Shown here piece after piece: positions 1 to 6,304 of a stretch of 25,171 nt of DNA. The stretch covers positions 1 through 25,171 of the forward strand of contig CAZHUO010000021.1 in assembly GCA_964535715.1 (NCBI GenBank), written 5' to 3'. Position numbers and translations under genes: made by a program. Under the pieces are notes generated by a model. The model was not told where the DNA came from. It made no database searches and saw only the letters and a list, made by a program, of their open reading frames with translations. Numbering within the stretch: position 1 is the first letter of the stretch; each line of letters opens with the position of its first letter. This DNA comes from CAZCCC01 sp964535715 (GTDB taxonomy: Bacteria; Patescibacteriota; Patescibacteriia; Buchananbacterales; UBA6539).

Positions 1-63
1 TTTTGACATATGCCACTAGATTAGCAGAAAGTGCAATATGTGTGTGCACATTACCAAAGATGC

Positions 64-92
64 TTTAAACAAAGCTGAAATTATGTTATAAT
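64..92 (+). promoter_or_regulatory. Extended -10 promoter of def
   Basis: A perfect TATAAT at 87-92 is preceded by TG at 84-85, making an extended -10. A weak -35, TTTAAA (64-69), lies 17 bp upstream. The predicted start near 99 leaves a leader of only about 10 nt before the def ATG at 109, with no Shine-Dalgarno sequence. Bases 1-63 hold no gene I can support. Confidence 0.6.
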
Positions 93-108
93 AAAAAAAA
101 GTCATTTT

Positions 109-609
109 ATGGCAAAATTATTACCCATAAAAATATACGGCTGCCCGATTTTGCGTGAAAAATCAAGATCGCTTTTATCGGAAGAGTTGCAAAAAAAAGA
201 AATTAAGCAGCTTTTTTTGGATATGGAAAAAACCATGATCGAAAAAGACGGAATTGGTCTGGCTGCCCCGCAAATAGGCCAAAATTTAAGGGTTGTAGTT
301 ATTAACAGCAAGGATGGTTCAATAATTTTAGTTAATCCGAAAATTTTGAGAAAATCGTGGAAAAAAGAGATTATGGAAGAAGGCTGCCTCAGCTTGCCGG
401 AAATTTTCGGCTTAGTTAAGAGATCCAGCAAAATTTCATTAGTTGGTCTTGATAGGAACGGGAAAAAAATAAAATTTAGAGCATCTGGCATGTTTGCCAG
501 AGTGATTCAACATGAAATTGACCATTTGGACGGGGTTTTATTTATTGACAAGGTAAAAGAGATTACTAAAGGCAAAGAAAAGCTTAAGAGCCTGGAACGT
601 AGAACATGA
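109..609 (+). CDS. def: Peptide deformylase
   Basis: Removes the formyl group from the N-terminal methionine of new proteins in the cytoplasm, using a metal held by one Cys and two His. All three signature motifs are present: GIGLAAPQIG (48-57), EGCLS (91-95, metal ligand Cys93) and QHEIDH (134-139, ligands His135 and His139, catalytic Glu136). The length of 166 aa is close to the 169 of the E. coli enzyme. The ATG at 109 is the only start that keeps the N-terminal beta region. The stop TGA (607-609) lies inside the left arm of an inverted repeat that runs into fmt. The def-fmt order is common in bacteria and couples removal of the formyl group with its addition to the initiator tRNA. Confidence 0.97.
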   Translation: MAKLLPIKIYGCPILREKSRSLLSEELQKKEIKQLFLDMEKTMIEKDGIGLAAPQIGQNLRVVVINSKDGSIILVNPKILRKSWKKEIMEEGCLSLPEIFGLVKRSSKISLVGLDRNGKKIKFRASGMFARVIQHEIDHLDGVLFIDKVKEITKGKEKLKSLERRT

Positions 610-667
610 AACATGGAACATATTTGGTTTAGAAAATATTATGTGTTTCATGTTGTATGTTTCATGA
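602..667. repeat. Inverted heptamer repeat between def and fmt
   Basis: The left arm (602-624) is built of near-heptamers GAACATG, AAACATG and GAACATA. The right arm (635-666) is its imperfect reverse complement, containing ATGTTGT and ATGTTTC. The stem is about 20 bp with a few mismatches. The arms contain the def stop codon (607-609) and the fmt start codon (657-659). It shares its 7-bp period and paired arms with the other repeats in this window, but not its exact sequence. Confidence 0.7.
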
Positions 668-1607
668 AAATAATAAGCCAAAAATAGTTTTTCTTGGTAC
701 GCCGGAATTTGCACTGCCTTCTTTGGAGGCGTTGATTAAAAACGATTTGGCGCCGGCCTTAGTTGTGACTCAGCCTGATAGAAAAATTGGCCGGAAGCAA
801 AATTTCGTTCCCCCGCCGGTTAAGGAAATGGCTTTAGCAAACAGTTTAAAAGTAATTCAACCCAAAAATAAAAAAAAATTGGCCGAAATTTTGAGCAGCC
901 AATTTTTTGATGTCGCTATTTTGGTTGCCTATGGCATGATTATTCCGGATGAGATTATTAATAAGCCTAAATATGGTTTTCTAAATTTACACCCCTCCTT
1001 GCTTCCCAAATATCGCGGTTCTTCTCCAATTCAAACGTCATTGCTTGATGGTGAAGAAAAAACAGGCATCAGTATTATTAAATTGTCTAAAGCTGTTGAT
1101 GCCGGGCCGATTGTAGCACAAAAGGAAGTCAAAATTTTGCCTACTGACAATGCTCAAACATTGCATGATAAATTAGCAAAAGCCGGTGCGGAATTGCTGG
1201 TAAAAATTTTAGCCGATTATTTCGCCGACAAAATTAAGCTGTCAATTCAGGATGAGTCAAAAGCAACGTTTACCAAGATTATAAATCGCGAAGACGGACA
1301 GATTAATTGGCAAAATAATGCCCAACAAATATTCTGCCAATTTAGGGCTTTTTTTCCTTGGCCCGGAGTATTTACCTATTTAGCCGGAAAACGCCTTAAA
1401 ATCGTAAATTTAAGCGTTATAGGGGGTAATTTTGGGGCTAATTTAAGTACCGGAGAAGTGTTTTTAGGTTTAGACGGTGAGCTTCTGGTTAAATGCGGCC
1501 AGGGCGCAATTAAGCTTGAAAATGTTCAGTTGGAAGGAAAAAAAGAACTGCCCGGCAAAGAGTTTTTGCGCGGGCAGAAGGATTTGCTTGGGCAAGTCTT
1601 AAAATAG
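657..1607 (+). CDS. fmt: Methionyl-tRNA formyltransferase
   Basis: Transfers a formyl group from 10-formyl-tetrahydrofolate to Met-tRNA(fMet), giving the initiator tRNA whose product def later processes. The N-terminal formyltransferase domain (about 8-190) shows GTPEFALPSL (14-23) and LNLHPSLLP (109-117), with catalytic Asn110 and His112, and DAGPI with Asp148. The C-terminal OB-like domain carries FFPWPGVFTY. The length of 316 aa is normal. The ATG at 657 is the only in-frame ATG before KIVFLGT and lies in the right arm of the inverted repeat, so the first residues (MFHENN) are encoded by repeat sequence. No Shine-Dalgarno site is visible; translation is probably coupled to def. Confidence 0.96.
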   Translation: MFHENNKPKIVFLGTPEFALPSLEALIKNDLAPALVVTQPDRKIGRKQNFVPPPVKEMALANSLKVIQPKNKKKLAEILSSQFFDVAILVAYGMIIPDEIINKPKYGFLNLHPSLLPKYRGSSPIQTSLLDGEEKTGISIIKLSKAVDAGPIVAQKEVKILPTDNAQTLHDKLAKAGAELLVKILADYFADKIKLSIQDESKATFTKIINREDGQINWQNNAQQIFCQFRAFFPWPGVFTYLAGKRLKIVNLSVIGGNFGANLSTGEVFLGLDGELLVKCGQGAIKLENVQLEGKKELPGKEFLRGQKDLLGQVLK

Positions 1608-1689
1608 TAAATTAATAAATTAAAAAATAATAAAATAAAAAATTAAAGCATAATTTTACCTTAATTTGTTAATTTCTTAATTTTTTATT
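1608..1689. repeat. AT-only inverted repeat between convergent genes
   Basis: The left part (1608-1648) consists of near-repeats such as TAAATTAA and AAAATTAA. The right part (1660-1689) is TTAATTTG, TTAATTTC, TTAATTTT. A core such as AAAAAATTAA pairs with TTAATTTTTT. It lies between the ends of fmt (+) and the phosphatase gene (-) and covers the last phosphatase codons. It might act as a weak bidirectional terminator, but the stem has almost no GC. Confidence 0.5.
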
Positions 1690-2222
1690 AAATAACTCCA
1701 GCCTGCTTGCCAGGCTTTTTTGTTTCGCCAGTCAGTGGCAATCGCTTGCTCCCAAGTTTTTCTGTGTAAAATTACTTCCAAAGCCAGCTGTGGCGCCTGA
1801 TGGGCAACTAATGCAATATTTTTACCGTCATGATTTTTTTTAAGAAATTCCAAAAAGTAACTAATTCTTTTTTCCACATCAAGATAGCTTTCGCCGTTAG
1901 GGAAAGGCTTTTTAATATAATCAGTCAGGCTGATTTTGAAATCATCCGGCTTTTGAGTAAAATCGCCGTAATTAATTTCCCGTAATCTTTCATCATGGAT
2001 AATTTTATATCCTTCGCCAAAAGTCAGTCGGGCTGAATCAATAGCTCTTTTTAGATCCGAACAAAAAATCAGATCAAATTTTTTATCATTGATTATTTTA
2101 CCAAGTTCCCTTGATTGTTTGATGCCCAGCTCTGAAAGCTCTACGTCCGCCCAGCCGCTGGCTAAGTTTTTTTCATTATCAACGGTTGTACCGTGAACAA
2201 AGTAAGTAATTTTAATTGACAT
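1677..2222 (-). CDS. Histidine phosphatase superfamily protein (VHG variant)
   Basis: A 181-aa member of the phosphoglycerate-mutase-like histidine phosphatase superfamily; the substrate cannot be told. His10 in FVHGTT aligns with the phosphorylated His of the usual RHG motif, but the preceding Arg is Val9. Other family marks are present: SDLKRA (55-60, second Arg), LREINYGDF (Glu82) and AHQAP with the second catalytic His141. The missing RHG arginine may reduce activity or mark a distinct subfamily; I recall related sequences with the same FVHGTT start, but cannot verify this here. Its ATG overlaps the end of the upstream gene remnant by 11 nt, suggesting the two were once a translationally coupled pair. 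Confidence 0.8.
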   Translation of the reverse strand: MSIKITYFVHGTTVDNEKNLASGWADVELSELGIKQSRELGKIINDKKFDLIFCSDLKRAIDSARLTFGEGYKIIHDERLREINYGDFTQKPDDFKISLTDYIKKPFPNGESYLDVEKRISYFLEFLKKNHDGKNIALVAHQAPQLALEVILHRKTWEQAIATDWRNKKAWQAGWSYLIKN

Positions 2223-2463
2223 TATTTAATGACTTTAACGCCTTTTTGTAATAGGGTTTAGCAAGTTTTTTAGTTTTTGATGAAGACATCCTGTTATACA
2301 TATAATCAAGTTTGTATTTGACTTTATCATAACCAAGAGTTTTAACATATTTTGATTTTATATGAGCGGGCTTTTCTAAATAGCTTAAGCTGTCGCCATC
2401 TTTAATTAAATCAGATTCATTGTCTCCCCCATCTTCATGATGAGAAATTAACTTATAAATTTT
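2212..2463 (-). pseudogene. 3' remnant of an HD-like (DUF4202-like) gene
   Basis: An open frame of 83 codons has no usable start. It begins immediately after two in-frame stops: the stop of the upstream polymerase gene (2470-2472) and another TAA at 2464-2466. It ends in TAA at 2212-2214, overlapping the phosphatase start. The translation looks coding, with KLISHHEDGGD, then DLIKDGDSLSYLE, then DYMYNRMSS near the end. From memory, HH-E-GGD followed by D-DS-S resembles the C-terminal part of DUF4202 / HD-type metal-dependent hydrolases. The N-terminal half with the first metal ligands is absent. I read it as the truncated end of a gene cut when the region upstream was rearranged. The family assignment is tentative; the truncation is clear. 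Confidence 0.55.
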
Positions 2464-2469
2464 TTAATC

Positions 2470-3948
2470 TTATTTAACATTGTTGACACATTTTTCATTT
2501 AAAATCGATGAGACTAGCATAATATAGCCGATTCCCAAGGGGTGGTTTAAATAAGGCGAAAAGATGTTTGTTACGCATAGCGCTACTAATCCAAAAATCA
2601 AGCCTATCTGTAGCGGTTTGAAAATTGAAAATTGAAAATTAAAAAGTCCCTTAAAAAATATTTGAACTATTAAGGCCAAATAAATCAATAATCCCACCAC
2701 CCCAACCTTTAAGGCAATATCCAAGTATCCCCATTCAAAAGCATACGTCGTGTAAATGCCATTACTGCCAGAATTTATTATTCTTGGGTCATTGCTTTGA
2801 TAAGTAATCTGCTTTCCAAACCCATAGCCAAATAAAGCTTTTTGGCTGATATTACTAATCAAAGGCTGAAGCTGATTCAGCCGGCTGGTACTGGCCGGTT
2901 CGGATTCCAAATTAGAAAATCGGCTAAAAATAATATTATAGTCAAAACTGCCGATTATAAGCTGAGCAATAATTAAATTACTTATTAAAATCGACCCTAA
3001 AAAAATAATCAGAAAAAAAGTTTTTTTTAGTCGATAATTTAAAATCCACCAGGCATAAATAATTAAGAAGAAGATGGCTACTATGGCGCCGACCCAAAAA
3101 CTTCTTGATTGGCTGATAATTACCGCCGATGATGTCAAAAAAAGATATAGAATATACGGCAAATATTTAGTCCACTCTTTTATTTTGAATTCAGCCATTA
3201 AAATAAACAGAACGATAAAAAAACCGATCAGGCAATAAACATGGGATTGAAAAAATATCCGATATATCTTTTCATAGATATGAGTTATTTCCCCTACACC
3301 GCTTAAGCGAATCCAGCGGTAGTATGGATCATTCAGTAAAACGATTCCATGGGAAAATAAATACAAAATTGCTATTGTTTTTAAACTAAGCCAGGTTGTT
3401 GAGGCAACTAAAATTTGCAGTATAATGTTAAAATTATTCTTTTTTATGACAGTTAAGAAAATCGGCAGCAAGGCAAAATATAACCACCCATTAATATCAA
3501 AAAAGGCGTTGCTAAATCCATTGCGAATTAAGCCGTTGATCGCGCCAATTAGAATGATAAAAAATAAAGCTAAATAAGAAAATAGAAAGTAGAAATTAGA
3601 AAATAGAATTTTTTTGCTTTGTATCAGGGAATCTTTTTTGTTGATTAATATTTTTGTTAGCCAAATTGAAAAAATAATCAAAAATAGTGCCATCCTGATT
3701 GATAATGAAATACCACTCGTTTCAAAACTAAAAAGATAACCGTGGCCGCCAATAAAAAGTTCCGCCAAAATTATGTAAAGGCCGTATTCCAGCTTATGGA
3801 TTGCTGTAATTATCGTACCAATAATAATTATAAAAAAAGCTATTTTTCCAAAGCCAGGGAGTAAATGGCTTAATAATGACGAAATTTCAAATAATGCCAA
3901 AAAAACAAAGGTTATTATAAAAAAATTTTTAAAAATTTTTGCTATCAT
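2470..3948 (-). CDS. O-antigen polymerase/ligase family membrane protein (Wzy/WaaL-like)
   Basis: A highly hydrophobic protein of about 492 aa with a dozen or so predicted membrane spans. It carries SQSRSFWVGA in the C-terminal half, typical of the Wzy_C / O-antigen ligase domain, and GYGFG in the large loop before the last spans. Such proteins polymerise or ligate lipid-linked glycans on the outer face of the membrane. Flanking glycosyltransferases and a flippase support this; polymerase versus ligase cannot be decided. Two ATGs are possible, at 3954 and 3948. I prefer 3948, because a -10 hexamer (3955-3960) ends exactly 6 nt before it and would put transcription initiation on that ATG. The coding sequence contains two heptamer arrays (2620-2647 and 3577-3611). 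Confidence 0.82.
   Translation of the reverse strand: MIAKIFKNFFIITFVFLALFEISSLLSHLLPGFGKIAFFIIIIGTIITAIHKLEYGLYIILAELFIGGHGYLFSFETSGISLSIRMALFLIIFSIWLTKILINKKDSLIQSKKILFSNFYFLFSYLALFFIILIGAINGLIRNGFSNAFFDINGWLYFALLPIFLTVIKKNNFNIILQILVASTTWLSLKTIAILYLFSHGIVLLNDPYYRWIRLSGVGEITHIYEKIYRIFFQSHVYCLIGFFIVLFILMAEFKIKEWTKYLPYILYLFLTSSAVIISQSRSFWVGAIVAIFFLIIYAWWILNYRLKKTFFLIIFLGSILISNLIIAQLIIGSFDYNIIFSRFSNLESEPASTSRLNQLQPLISNISQKALFGYGFGKQITYQSNDPRIINSGSNGIYTTYAFEWGYLDIALKVGVVGLLIYLALIVQIFFKGLFNFQFSIFKPLQIGLIFGLVALCVTNIFSPYLNHPLGIGYIMLVSSILNEKCVNNVK
2620..2647. repeat. Heptamer array inside the polymerase gene (array 1)
   Basis: Three exact tandem copies of GAAAATT (2620-2640) are followed by a degenerate AAAAAGT. 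On the minus strand they encode the Phe-rich stretch around FNFQFSIF near residue 440. Same 7-bp period as the intergenic repeats. Confidence 0.7.
3577..3611. repeat. Heptamer array inside the polymerase gene (array 2)
   Basis: Five consecutive heptamers: AGAAAAT, AGAAAGT, AGAAATT, AGAAAAT, AGAATTT. They encode the ILFSNFYFLFSYL stretch near residues 115-128. Read in rotated register, AGAAATT is the TTAGAAA unit of the intergenic array at 8189-8223. Confidence 0.7.
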
Positions 3949-3954
3949 ATACAT

Positions 3955-3983
3955 ATTTTAGCCCAGAGACGCTAAAAAAACAA
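3955..3983 (-). promoter_or_regulatory. Candidate leaderless promoter of the polymerase gene
   Basis: On the minus strand, TTGTTT (3983-3978) is followed after 17 bp by TAAAAT (3960-3955). The last base of the hexamer is 6 nt before the ATG at 3948, so +1 falls on the start codon. The -35 is weak. It lies just beyond the terminator at 3986-4039. Confidence 0.45.
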
Positions 3984-3985
3984 AT

Positions 3986-4039
3986 AAAAAACCCCAATCC
4001 GGCAGCCTTTATTAATGGTATGGTTTTGCCGAAAAGGGG
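3986..4039 (-). terminator. Intrinsic terminator of the candidate small RNA
   Basis: On the minus strand, CCCCTTTTCGGC (4039-4028) pairs with GCCGGATTGGGG (4003-3992), leaving a 2x2 internal loop and one wobble. A T-tract (3991-3986) and a second T-rich run follow. Confidence 0.6.
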
Positions 4040-4149
4040 CGAAAATTTATTATATTTGGTGGTTGCCAGCCAGCCATTTCGATTTGAGCAGTTTTCCCCT
4101 CCTTTCATTTCTAGCCTCTTAAAATAAGCGGGTTAGACTTCTTTTAAAG

Positions 4150-4236
4150 CTAGCAGTTGAAATTTTTTGGATCACCGCCTTTCTCTGGGGCCGGACCAAA
4201 ACTTACCCGGCCATCATAGTATTTGTTTTCTTCCAT
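4150..4236 (-). CDS. Possible small protein, 28 aa (41 aa from a TTG)
   Basis: An ATG at 4236 opens a 28-codon frame starting MEENKYYDGR and ending PKNFNC, stopped by TAG at 4150-4152. The frame is open further upstream to a TAG before the promoter. A TTG at 4275 would give 41 aa, adding LGFIAVNQKG before the ATG. The composition is protein-like, but third codon positions are much richer in G and C than in neighbouring genes and there is no Shine-Dalgarno site. It could be a recently acquired or remnant coding piece, or a chance frame in a structured RNA. I do not recognise it. Confidence 0.3.
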   Translation of the reverse strand: MEENKYYDGRVSFGPAPEKGGDPKNFNC

Positions 4237-4297
4237 GACTAGCAGGCCCTTTTGGTTCACTGCGATAAAGCCCAATTGCTTATCGCTGTATAAAAAA

Positions 4298-4326
4298 ATA
4301 ATATACTACTTATATAAAAAAGTCAA
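4298..4326 (-). promoter_or_regulatory. Strong promoter downstream of the GT2 stop
   Basis: On the minus strand, TTGACT (4326-4321) is followed after exactly 17 bp by TATTAT (4303-4298). The -35 begins one base past the stop codon of the GT2 gene (4330-4328). It would drive the candidate small RNA / small ORF, with +1 near 4291. Confidence 0.65.
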
Positions 4327-4327
4327 C

Positions 4328-5110
4328 TTATCTAAAGCCGTGTTTTTTCAGGTAATACCAGGCACTATTAAAAAAAATTTTTTGATTTTTTAATGCTAGT
4401 TGCTGCTTGAAACTTTGGCCGCCATGATGAATTATTGAAGCGTCGGAAACATACCAGACTTGCCAGCCGGCATTTATCGCCCTTTTGCACATATCAACTT
4501 CTTCAAACCAGATAAAAAATTTTTCATCAAAAATTCCTATTTGATCAATTAGCTGTTTTCTGATTAAAAAAAATGATCCCGCCACTTGTTCAACCGGCTG
4601 GGTAATTTTGTAATTTAAATCTCTAGCCAAATATTTGTAAAGAAAAGAAATTTTTGGAAGGATCTTGGCTATTTTTGTCAGCAATATTAGTATTATGAAG
4701 AGATTTGGAAAACGCCTGACTGACGGCTGAAAAGTCAAATCAGGATTAAGATGCTTGCAGCCGGCAATTCCGATGTTTTCATTTTTTTGCATAAAGTTAA
4801 CCATTTTTTGCAGTGTTCCATCTATTATCTCAGTATCCGGATTCAAGGCTAAAATCAAATCTCCGCTGCTTGCCAAAATTCCCTGGTTGTTTGCTTTGGC
4901 AAAGCCTAAGTTTTTTTTATTTGCAATAAGCTTGAATTTTGGAAATTCTTCTTTAACCATCTCAGCGCTATTGTCGGATGAAACGTTGTCAACAACAATT
5001 ACTTCTATATCAAGATCACCTTGAAATTTCAAAATAGAATTAAGACATTTTCTTAACAGTTTTTCTACATTCCAGGATACAATGATGATTGAAAGCTTAG
5101 AAGATTGCAT
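4328..5110 (-). CDS. GT2 family glycosyltransferase (rhamnosyltransferase/WbbL-like)
   Basis: A cytoplasmic GT-A glycosyltransferase of 260 aa. The order of motifs is that of the WbbL/rhamnosyltransferase group: IIIVSWN (8-14), VVDNVSSDNS (39-48), NKKNLGFAKANNQG (64-77), the metal-binding triplet NPD in place of DxD (90-92), and FDEKFFIWFEEVDMCKRA (194-211) containing the likely catalytic acidic cluster. It probably adds a sugar such as rhamnose to a lipid-linked acceptor; the sugar itself cannot be read from the sequence. It is separated from rluB by a 74-nt heptamer repeat rather than by a recognisable promoter, so it may be read through from the upstream operon. Confidence 0.88.
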   Translation of the reverse strand: MQSSKLSIIIVSWNVEKLLRKCLNSILKFQGDLDIEVIVVDNVSSDNSAEMVKEEFPKFKLIANKKNLGFAKANNQGILASSGDLILALNPDTEIIDGTLQKMVNFMQKNENIGIAGCKHLNPDLTFQPSVRRFPNLFIILILLTKIAKILPKISFLYKYLARDLNYKITQPVEQVAGSFFLIRKQLIDQIGIFDEKFFIWFEEVDMCKRAINAGWQVWYVSDASIIHHGGQSFKQQLALKNQKIFFNSAWYYLKKHGFR

Positions 5111-5112
5111 TT

Positions 5113-5188
5113 ATTAGGAATTAGGAATTAAGAATTAGGAAGCATAACTTTTCAATTATGATTCATAATTCATAATTCATTATTCTAA
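5113..5188. repeat. Inverted heptamer repeat between rluB and GT2
   Basis: The left arm (5113-5140) is ATTAGGA, ATTAGGA, ATTAAGA, ATTAGGA. The right arm (5161-5188) is ATTCATA, ATTCATA, ATTCATT, ATTCTAA. The arms are imperfect reverse complements. The element fills the gap completely: it starts 3 nt from the GT2 start codon and includes the rluB stop codon (5185-5187). Confidence 0.75.
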
Positions 5189-5865
5189 TCTACTACTTCT
5201 TCTTTATTTATATATTTCCATTTTCCTTCAGGCAGATCGCCAAGCTCTAAATTGCCTACTTTAACTCTTTTTAATTTAACAACCGTATAGCCCAGCCTAC
5301 CAAGCATTCTTCGGATTTGTCGGTTTATACCTTCTTTAATTATAATTATAGCAGATTTGTTTTTTGCCATTGGAATTTTTGCCCCGGCAAGTTTTTTTCC
5401 GTCAATAATCATTCCCCTTTTGATTTTGTATATATCTTCCAACTTAAGATCCTGATCTAAGACGACAAAATATTCTTTTTGCCCGCCATAGCGAGGATGA
5501 GTAATTGTGTTGGCGAATTCGCCGTCGTTAGTAAGTAAAAGCAGGCCGCATGAATCTTTATCAAGCCGACCGACCGGAAAAATTCTTTCCTTGGTTTTTA
5601 CTAATTTGAGGACGGATTTGCCTTGTTCATTACTGGTGCTGCTGATGTAGCCGATGGGCTTGTTTAAGGCAATATAAATTTTTTCTTTATTGATTGAAAC
5701 TTTTCTGCCGTTGTACTCCACTTCGTCTACTGCCTCATTAATTTTTGTTCCCAATTCAGTTTCGATATTTCCGTTTACTTTTATTTTTCCAGCCAAAATC
5801 AGCTCCTCGGCCTTTCGGCGGGAGGTAATTCCGGCTTCAGCTAAAAATTTCTGCAATCTAATCAT
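5185..5865 (-). CDS. 16S/23S rRNA pseudouridine synthase, RsuA/RluB family
   Basis: Converts a specific rRNA uridine to pseudouridine. An N-terminal S4 RNA-binding domain (about 2-60, RLQKFLAEAGITSRRKAEEL) precedes the catalytic domain. NKPIGYISS (69-77) and GRLDKDSCGLLLLTNDGE (99-116) carry the catalytic Asp102, and INRQIRRMLG (180-189) is the family's C-terminal motif. At 226 aa it is a compact RluB/RsuA/RluE/RluF member; which rRNA position it modifies is not clear. One nucleotide separates it from the Nudix gene, and it sits at the end of a run that begins with glycosyltransferases, so it is probably cotranscribed with them. The odd mixture suggests operon compaction rather than a shared function. 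Confidence 0.92.
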   Translation of the reverse strand: MIRLQKFLAEAGITSRRKAEELILAGKIKVNGNIETELGTKINEAVDEVEYNGRKVSINKEKIYIALNKPIGYISSTSNEQGKSVLKLVKTKERIFPVGRLDKDSCGLLLLTNDGEFANTITHPRYGGQKEYFVVLDQDLKLEDIYKIKRGMIIDGKKLAGAKIPMAKNKSAIIIIKEGINRQIRRMLGRLGYTVVKLKRVKVGNLELGDLPEGKWKYINKEEVVD

Positions 5866-5866
5866 A

Positions 5867-6304
5867 CTATTTATTCCATTTCCAATAATTAACGAGTAAT
5901 TCCTTTAAAGTTGGATGAAATAAATTTTTAATATTATTTTTATCCAATTTTTGCCATTTGTATGACGAATGCTCGTCAGATATTATTATTTTTCCAGATA
6001 AATATTTTGCTTCAAATAAAATATAAAAAGTGCAATTGCCGCTTGGAAATCTGTATTTACTCAAAGAAACCGGATCAGGCCTTAATTTATATTTTACTTC
6101 TTTTCCCATTTCCTCTTTTATTTCGCGATCAATTAATTTATGAAAATCAATTTTGATTTCATTTTTGTTGATTCTTCCGCCTGGTAAATCATAAAAGCCC
6201 ATAAAGTGTTGGCCAGCATTAGCTTTCAAAATCAAATATTCTCCAGCTCGTTTTTTTAAAAGTATTTTTAAAGAGATTTTAAATTTTTGCGGATCTTCAG
6301 TCAT
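5867..6304 (-). CDS. Nudix hydrolase
   Basis: A 145-aa Nudix-fold pyrophosphohydrolase, likely acting on a nucleoside diphosphate derivative; the substrate is not predictable. The Nudix box starts at DLPGGRINKNE (39-49) and ends with REIKEEMG (60-67), supplying the metal-binding Glu residues 61, 64 and 65. Ten residues rather than the canonical seven lie between the first Glu and the REx-EE helix, so the box has a 3-residue insertion. Its ATG overlaps the stop of the upstream GT2 by 4 nt (ATGA), which points to translational coupling. Its place among glycosyltransferases could suggest a nucleotide-sugar role, but this is only inference. Confidence 0.88.
   Translation of the reverse strand: MTEDPQKFKISLKILLKKRAGEYLILKANAGQHFMGFYDLPGGRINKNEIKIDFHKLIDREIKEEMGKEVKYKLRPDPVSLSKYRFPSGNCTFYILFEAKYLSGKIIISDEHSSYKWQKLDKNNIKNLFHPTLKELLVNYWKWNK

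Larger units (their letters stand above)
3986..4291 (-). ncRNA. Candidate structured small RNA, about 305 nt
   Basis: This fills the 373-nt gap between the GT2 gene and the polymerase gene. It has a near-consensus promoter (4298-4326) at one end and an intrinsic terminator (3986-4039) at the other, and is visibly richer in GC than its surroundings. Predicted hairpins in order are GCGATAA/TTATCGC close to the 5' end, GGCCGG/CCGGCC in the middle, CTAGC/GCTAG with an inner TTAAAA/TTTTAA pairing, then the terminator. I found no signatures of tmRNA, RNase P, SRP or 6S RNA, so it would be undescribed. The competing reading is an mRNA for a 28-41 aa protein (separate entry); both could be true. Boundaries are predictions. 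Confidence 0.4.

Noticed and set aside
3..68. Open frame of 21 codons reaching the left edge of the window, ending just before def
   Set aside because: The translation matches no family I know, the piece is too short, and it runs into the def promoter; it cannot be called as a gene end.
102..491. 129-codon frame on the minus strand opposite def
   Set aside because: Complement of a clearly real gene; no family motifs and no promoter or ribosome binding site.
3930..4108. Minus-strand frame starting at an ATG at 4108 next to an AAAGGAGGGG sequence
   Set aside because: The Shine-Dalgarno-like bases lie after the ATG, the frame crosses the terminator and the start of the polymerase gene, and the peptide resembles nothing known.
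3939..4127. 62-codon + strand frame between the polymerase and GT2 genes
   Set aside because: Runs antisense through the predicted terminator and RNA hairpins; composition is not protein-like.
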